This document shows, piece by piece, positions 60,742 through 64,000 of a stretch of 64,000 bases of DNA (the stretch's first letter is position 1; every line of letters starts with the position of its first letter). Origin of the DNA: Gemmatimonadota bacterium (GTDB taxonomy: Bacteria > Gemmatimonadota > Gemmatimonadetes > Longimicrobiales > Gaopeijiaceae); NCBI GenBank assembly GCA_041390105.1, contig JAWKQO010000001.1:932001-996000 (forward strand). The letters run 5' to 3'. A model generated the notes under the pieces. That model was not told the origin of the DNA and searched no databases. It worked only from the letters and a program-made list of their open reading frames with translations. The position numbers were made by a program, and so were the translations under genes.

Positions 60742-63525
60742 ATGGCTCCCCTTCGACGGTTCCTCAGCGCCTTGGCCTGCGTGCTGGTCTCGGCTGGCCC
60801 TTCCCTCGCTCAGCAGTCGGTCCTGGAGACCCGTGACCCGGGCCAGGCCCAGGATGCCGACTTCGCGCGCGCGATCGCCGAATGGACCACGCAGCCCGAG
60901 TTCATGAGCCCGCTGGTGGACCACTTGCCCACGGTCGAGGGCGTGCCCTCCCCCAAAGACGTCTTGGGCTATCACATCGGCGCTCCCAAGAAGCTCACCT
61001 ACTATGCGGATATTCTGCGCTACTACCGCGCCCTGGAAGCCGCTTCGCCGCGTGTCAAGGTGATCTCGACGGGGACCACCGACGAGGGCCGGGAGACCGT
61101 GGTGGTGTTCGTCAGCTCGGAGCAGACGATGGCCAACCTGGACCGCTACCGGGAGGCGCTGGCCCACCTCGCCGATCCGAGGGGGCTGTCCGCCGAGGAG
61201 GCCAAGGCCGTCATCGCCGAGGCCAAGCCGATCTACCATGTGATGGGGGGACTGCACAGCGGCGAGACCGGCCCACCCGAGATGGAGATGGAGCTGGCCT
61301 ACCGCCTGGCCACCGAAACCTCACCGCTGATCCAGGGCATCCGCGACAACGTGATCACTTCGTTCACGCCGGTGGCGGATCCGGACGGACGCGACCGCTA
61401 CGTGGATTGGTACTACCGCTACCTCGTCGACATCGACAACGAGGACGACCGCATGTCGGGCCCGCCCTACTGGGGCAAGTACGTGCTGCATGACAACAAC
61501 CGCGACATCAACTACTCGCAGGTGACCATGCGCACTCTGCTCGATTGGTACCTGGAGTGGCACCCGCCCATCATGCACGAGCTGCATGAGTCGATCCCCT
61601 TCATGTACAACTACAGCGGACAGGATCCACAGAACCCGGCGTTCGACCCCATCCTGTTCGGCGAGCTGCCCTGGTACGCCAACTACGAGATGGCGCAGAT
61701 GATCAAGTACGGGATGCCGGGCGTGTGGACCCACGGGTTCATGGACGCCTGGTCGCCCGGGTACCTGGGCGCCATGTCCTACAACCACAACGGTCTCATG
61801 CGCATGTACGAGACCTTCGGCAACGGGGGCGCCACCACCATGGAGCGCGATCTCTCGGGAGGGGGCGGTCGTCAGGTGACCCGGGAGTGGTATCGCCCGC
61901 TCCCGCCCTATGAGAAGGTCGTCTGGTCCATGCGCAACAACACCAACTACATGCAGACCGGAGTCCTCCTGGGGCTGCAGCTCACCTCGCAGTTCCCCAA
62001 GGTGGTGCTGGAGAACTTCTATCTGAAGACGTTGCACTCGATCGAGGACGGCGAGAACAAGACGCCGCACGGCTTCGTCCTGCCGGCCGGGCAACGGGAC
62101 ATGACACGCGTGGCGCTGCTCGTGAACCTGCTCCGCACCCAGGGCATCGAGGTGGGTCAGGCTCGGCGGGCCTTCCAGATCGGGGAGACCACCTATCCGG
62201 CCAGCTCCTACGTGATCAAGCGCAACCAGCCCTACGGGCGTCTGGCCAACCTGCTCCTGCAGCGTCAGGACAACTACCCGGACGAGAGCCTCCAGACCTA
62301 CGACGACAGTGGCTGGACCATGGGCTTGATGCTCCAGACCGAGGTGGTGGCCGTCGACGACCAGGCCATCCTGGAGGTCCAGACGGCGCCCGTCGATGCG
62401 GTGAGGCTCGCCGGATCCATCACGGGGCGGCGCTCCCCGGCCCTGTACGCAGTGCCTCATCTGGGCTCCACGAATATGATCACGCTGCGCTACCGGCTGG
62501 CCGACCTGGGTGTGCAGGCGCTGGACGAAGCGTTCGCGGCGGAAGGCGTCGAGCTTCCCGCGGGCTCCTTCCTCATCCCGGCGGCGGGCGCGGACGAGCG
62601 CATTCGCGCGGCCATCGAGGAACTGGGACTCACGGCCGTCGGGCTGTCCTCCGCGCCCGATGTCGCCACGCATGAGTTGGACCTTCCGCGTATCGCGATG
62701 TACAGCACCTGGAGCAGCACCCAGGACGTCGGTTGGGTGCGCTATTCCTTCGATCAGTTCCAGATCCCCTACGACCTCATCTACAAGGAGCGGGTCCGGC
62801 AGGGCCACCTCAAGCGTGACTACGACGTGATCGTCATGCCTTCCCAAGGCCGGGACGGGAAGAGCTTCGTGCAAGGCCTCGAGCCCCGCGACCGACCCGT
62901 CGCCTACACCCAGACGCCCGAGTTCAAGAGTCTGGGAATGTACGGATCGTCTGACGACATCACGGGAGGGATGGGACTGGAAGGCGTCCTGGAGTTCGAA
63001 CGCTTCCTGAGCGAAGGCGGAGTGCTCATGACGCTGGGCAACGCCACCACGTTCCCGACGGACATGGGTCTCGTGCGAGACATCAACAGCTCGCGGCCCG
63101 GCGGCAACTTCTACGCACCGCGCCCCATCGTGGAGGCGCAGGTCACCCAACCCGAGAACCCGATCTTCTACGGCTATACCGAGAGCACGCTGCCGATCAA
63201 GTACACCAACGGTCCCCTCCTTCAGGTACCCGACGACGAGCAGGACGACGTGATGCTCATGAAGTTCGTGGGGGGGAAGGATGCCGTGCTCAGCGGCTTG
63301 ATGCGTGGGCCCGATCAGATCCGCAACCGCCCCGCCATCGTGTCGGTTCCGGCCGGTTCCGGCCGGCTCCTCATGTACGCCACCAACCCGGTGTACCGCT
63401 GGCAGAACCACGGCGAGTTCAACATGCTCTTCAATGCCCTGTTGAACTACAACGACCTGGAGCGACGGGCGAAGCATCCGGTGACCGAGGACGCGGCCGC
63501 CGGAACCGGCGCGGCCCACCCCTAG
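60742..63525 (+). CDS. M14-family zinc carboxypeptidase-like metallopeptidase, secreted
   Basis: The 927-residue product has a signal peptide (about 1-23; ALACVLVSAGPSLAQ) and an M14 catalytic domain (about 75-430): zinc ligands His172 and Glu175 in GGLHSGETGPPE, Asn-Arg in DNNRDINYS (about 251-259), and a His in MHELHES (279 or 282) as third ligand. A glutamate-type catalytic residue is expected nearer the C-terminus of the domain but I could not assign it. The rest (about 440-910) has a class-I glutamine amidotransferase-like or beta-rich module (YDVIVMPSQGRDG, then FERFLSEGGVLMTLGNATTF), typical of the large Gemmatimonadota M14 proteins. A good hairpin follows the stop. Confidence 0.9.
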   Translation: MAPLRRFLSALACVLVSAGPSLAQQSVLETRDPGQAQDADFARAIAEWTTQPEFMSPLVDHLPTVEGVPSPKDVLGYHIGAPKKLTYYADILRYYRALEAASPRVKVISTGTTDEGRETVVVFVSSEQTMANLDRYREALAHLADPRGLSAEEAKAVIAEAKPIYHVMGGLHSGETGPPEMEMELAYRLATETSPLIQGIRDNVITSFTPVADPDGRDRYVDWYYRYLVDIDNEDDRMSGPPYWGKYVLHDNNRDINYSQVTMRTLLDWYLEWHPPIMHELHESIPFMYNYSGQDPQNPAFDPILFGELPWYANYEMAQMIKYGMPGVWTHGFMDAWSPGYLGAMSYNHNGLMRMYETFGNGGATTMERDLSGGGGRQVTREWYRPLPPYEKVVWSMRNNTNYMQTGVLLGLQLTSQFPKVVLENFYLKTLHSIEDGENKTPHGFVLPAGQRDMTRVALLVNLLRTQGIEVGQARRAFQIGETTYPASSYVIKRNQPYGRLANLLLQRQDNYPDESLQTYDDSGWTMGLMLQTEVVAVDDQAILEVQTAPVDAVRLAGSITGRRSPALYAVPHLGSTNMITLRYRLADLGVQALDEAFAAEGVELPAGSFLIPAAGADERIRAAIEELGLTAVGLSSAPDVATHELDLPRIAMYSTWSSTQDVGWVRYSFDQFQIPYDLIYKERVRQGHLKRDYDVIVMPSQGRDGKSFVQGLEPRDRPVAYTQTPEFKSLGMYGSSDDITGGMGLEGVLEFERFLSEGGVLMTLGNATTFPTDMGLVRDINSSRPGGNFYAPRPIVEAQVTQPENPIFYGYTESTLPIKYTNGPLLQVPDDEQDDVMLMKFVGGKDAVLSGLMRGPDQIRNRPAIVSVPAGSGRLLMYATNPVYRWQNHGEFNMLFNALLNYNDLERRAKHPVTEDAAAGTGAAHP

Positions 63526-63533
63526 GCCCGGGG

Positions 63534-63579
63534 CCGGCCTCGGGCACGCCGCGGGACACCCGCCTTGCCCCGAGGCCGG
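63534..63579 (+). terminator. Hairpin downstream of the M14 peptidase gene
   Basis: CCGGCCTCGGGCA (63534-63546) pairs with TGCCCCGAGGCCGG (63566-63579) with a single bulged base, around a 19-base loop. It starts 9 bases after the stop codon. No T-run follows. Confidence 0.55.
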
Positions 63580-63646
63580 TCGCACGGTCTCTTGCCTGGT
63601 GCTGGTCCAGGGCCGGTCCACCCCCGAACACGCGGACTCGCTCGAG

Positions 63647-64000
63647 ATGCCCCCCAACGAGCATTCCTATTCCAAGCCTAAGCTGGTCCTCCTCGGGCCT
63701 GCGCAGGCCGCGGACAGCGCCGCGGCCCCCGCCGCCGCCACCCGGAGGTCTCTCGCCATCGATCGGGACTTTCGACTCGCGGTCGAGGCTCTGGCCCTCC
63801 AACCTCAGGAACAAGCCCAACTCTTCGAGAACAGCTGCGTCACCTGTGGACTGGTCACCCGATTCTCGACTGCGGCGACGGCATTCGAGGGCCTCTGGAC
63901 GGGTCGGCTCGCGGCGGGGCAGGCGCGCCTCCTTCAGGAGTTGCGTGAGTCCGTGGCCGGGTTGACCGCCGCGGACCTCACCTGCTTCCGTTCCGATGTC
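63647..64000 (+). CDS. Hypothetical protein, 3' end beyond window
   Basis: An open frame of 118 codons from ATG 63647 to the right edge. The product begins MPPNEHSYSKPKLVLLGPA, followed by an Ala-rich linker and a helical region (DRDFRLAVEALALQPQEQAQLFENSCVTCGLV) with a CxxC that may bind metal, then RLAAGQARLLQELRESVAGL. I do not recognise it. No signal peptide and no strong Shine-Dalgarno, so the start is uncertain. Confidence 0.5.
   Translation, partial: MPPNEHSYSKPKLVLLGPAQAADSAAAPAAATRRSLAIDRDFRLAVEALALQPQEQAQLFENSCVTCGLVTRFSTAATAFEGLWTGRLAAGQARLLQELRESVAGLTAADLTCFRSDV

Overview
The window is a continuous piece of a GC-rich bacterial chromosome with tightly packed genes, frequent ATGA/GTGA/TTGA overlaps, many secreted peptidases and lipoproteins with clear lipoboxes, and an S9/M1/M14/M56 peptidase repertoire. 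That mix, together with multihaem cytochromes, BlaI/M56-TonB proteins and ECF42-DGPF regulators, suggests a free-living soil or sediment bacterium of the Gemmatimonadota type. The phylum assignment is inference from gene style only: no rRNA or marker gene is present. No insertion sequence, prophage or CRISPR array was seen.

Layout, left to right. (1) 1-5890: the end of an fdhD gene, a secreted protein, a Yip1 membrane protein, then a tetrahaem cytochrome overlapping an octahaem-TPR lipoprotein. (2) 6047-16177: proline dehydrogenase; a BlaI repressor with an M56 protease carrying two TonB domains; a glyoxalase-fold protein; a dienelactone hydrolase-like lipoprotein; a sugar module (nucleotidyltransferase, sodium/solute symporter, galactokinase) whose kinase is translationally coupled to an ECF42 sigma factor and its YCII/DGPF partner. 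(3) 16429-23424: a Ser/Cys proline racemase-family enzyme, two pseudopilin-like genes, and divergent DPP-IV-like and M1 peptidases. (4) 23598-30893: a beta-propeller-like lipoprotein and what looks like a compact exopolysaccharide system: TPR-beta-barrel outer-membrane protein, processive GT2 synthase, HEAT-repeat membrane protein, and a REC-GGDEF-REC protein with a ruined active site but an intact c-di-GMP I-site.

(5) 31220-41561 is the centrepiece: a complete, almost gapless group 1 [NiFe] uptake-hydrogenase operon (small and large subunits, cytochrome b, protease, a monohaem c lipoprotein, hypA-B-F-C-D-E, and a 66-residue His-rich membrane protein). It has real oddities: a HypA lacking its whole zinc domain, a small subunit with Asn in place of one proximal-cluster Cys, and an extra Cys beside the medial cluster. 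The operon should allow H2 oxidation into the respiratory chain; the cytochromes at 2283-5890 could belong to the same lifestyle, but that link is speculative.

(6) 41614-54781: panE, ilvD, a CLC channel with CBS and TrkA-C domains, a large surface lipoprotein, an SDR, trmL, a second BlaI/M56 pair behind a palindromic operator, phosphoglucomutase behind a 41-bp tandem repeat, and a small lipoprotein. (7) 54998-64000: tRNA-Val(TAC), an NTF2-like lipoprotein, a lower-GC gene encoding two caspase domains in tandem (the first apparently inactive), a DUF222-HNH protein, a cyclic-nucleotide-gated potassium channel, a large M14 metallopeptidase and a gene cut by the right edge.

The best candidates for something undescribed are the odd hydrogenase cluster, the tandem pseudo/active caspase, and the receptor-type GGDEF exopolysaccharide locus.
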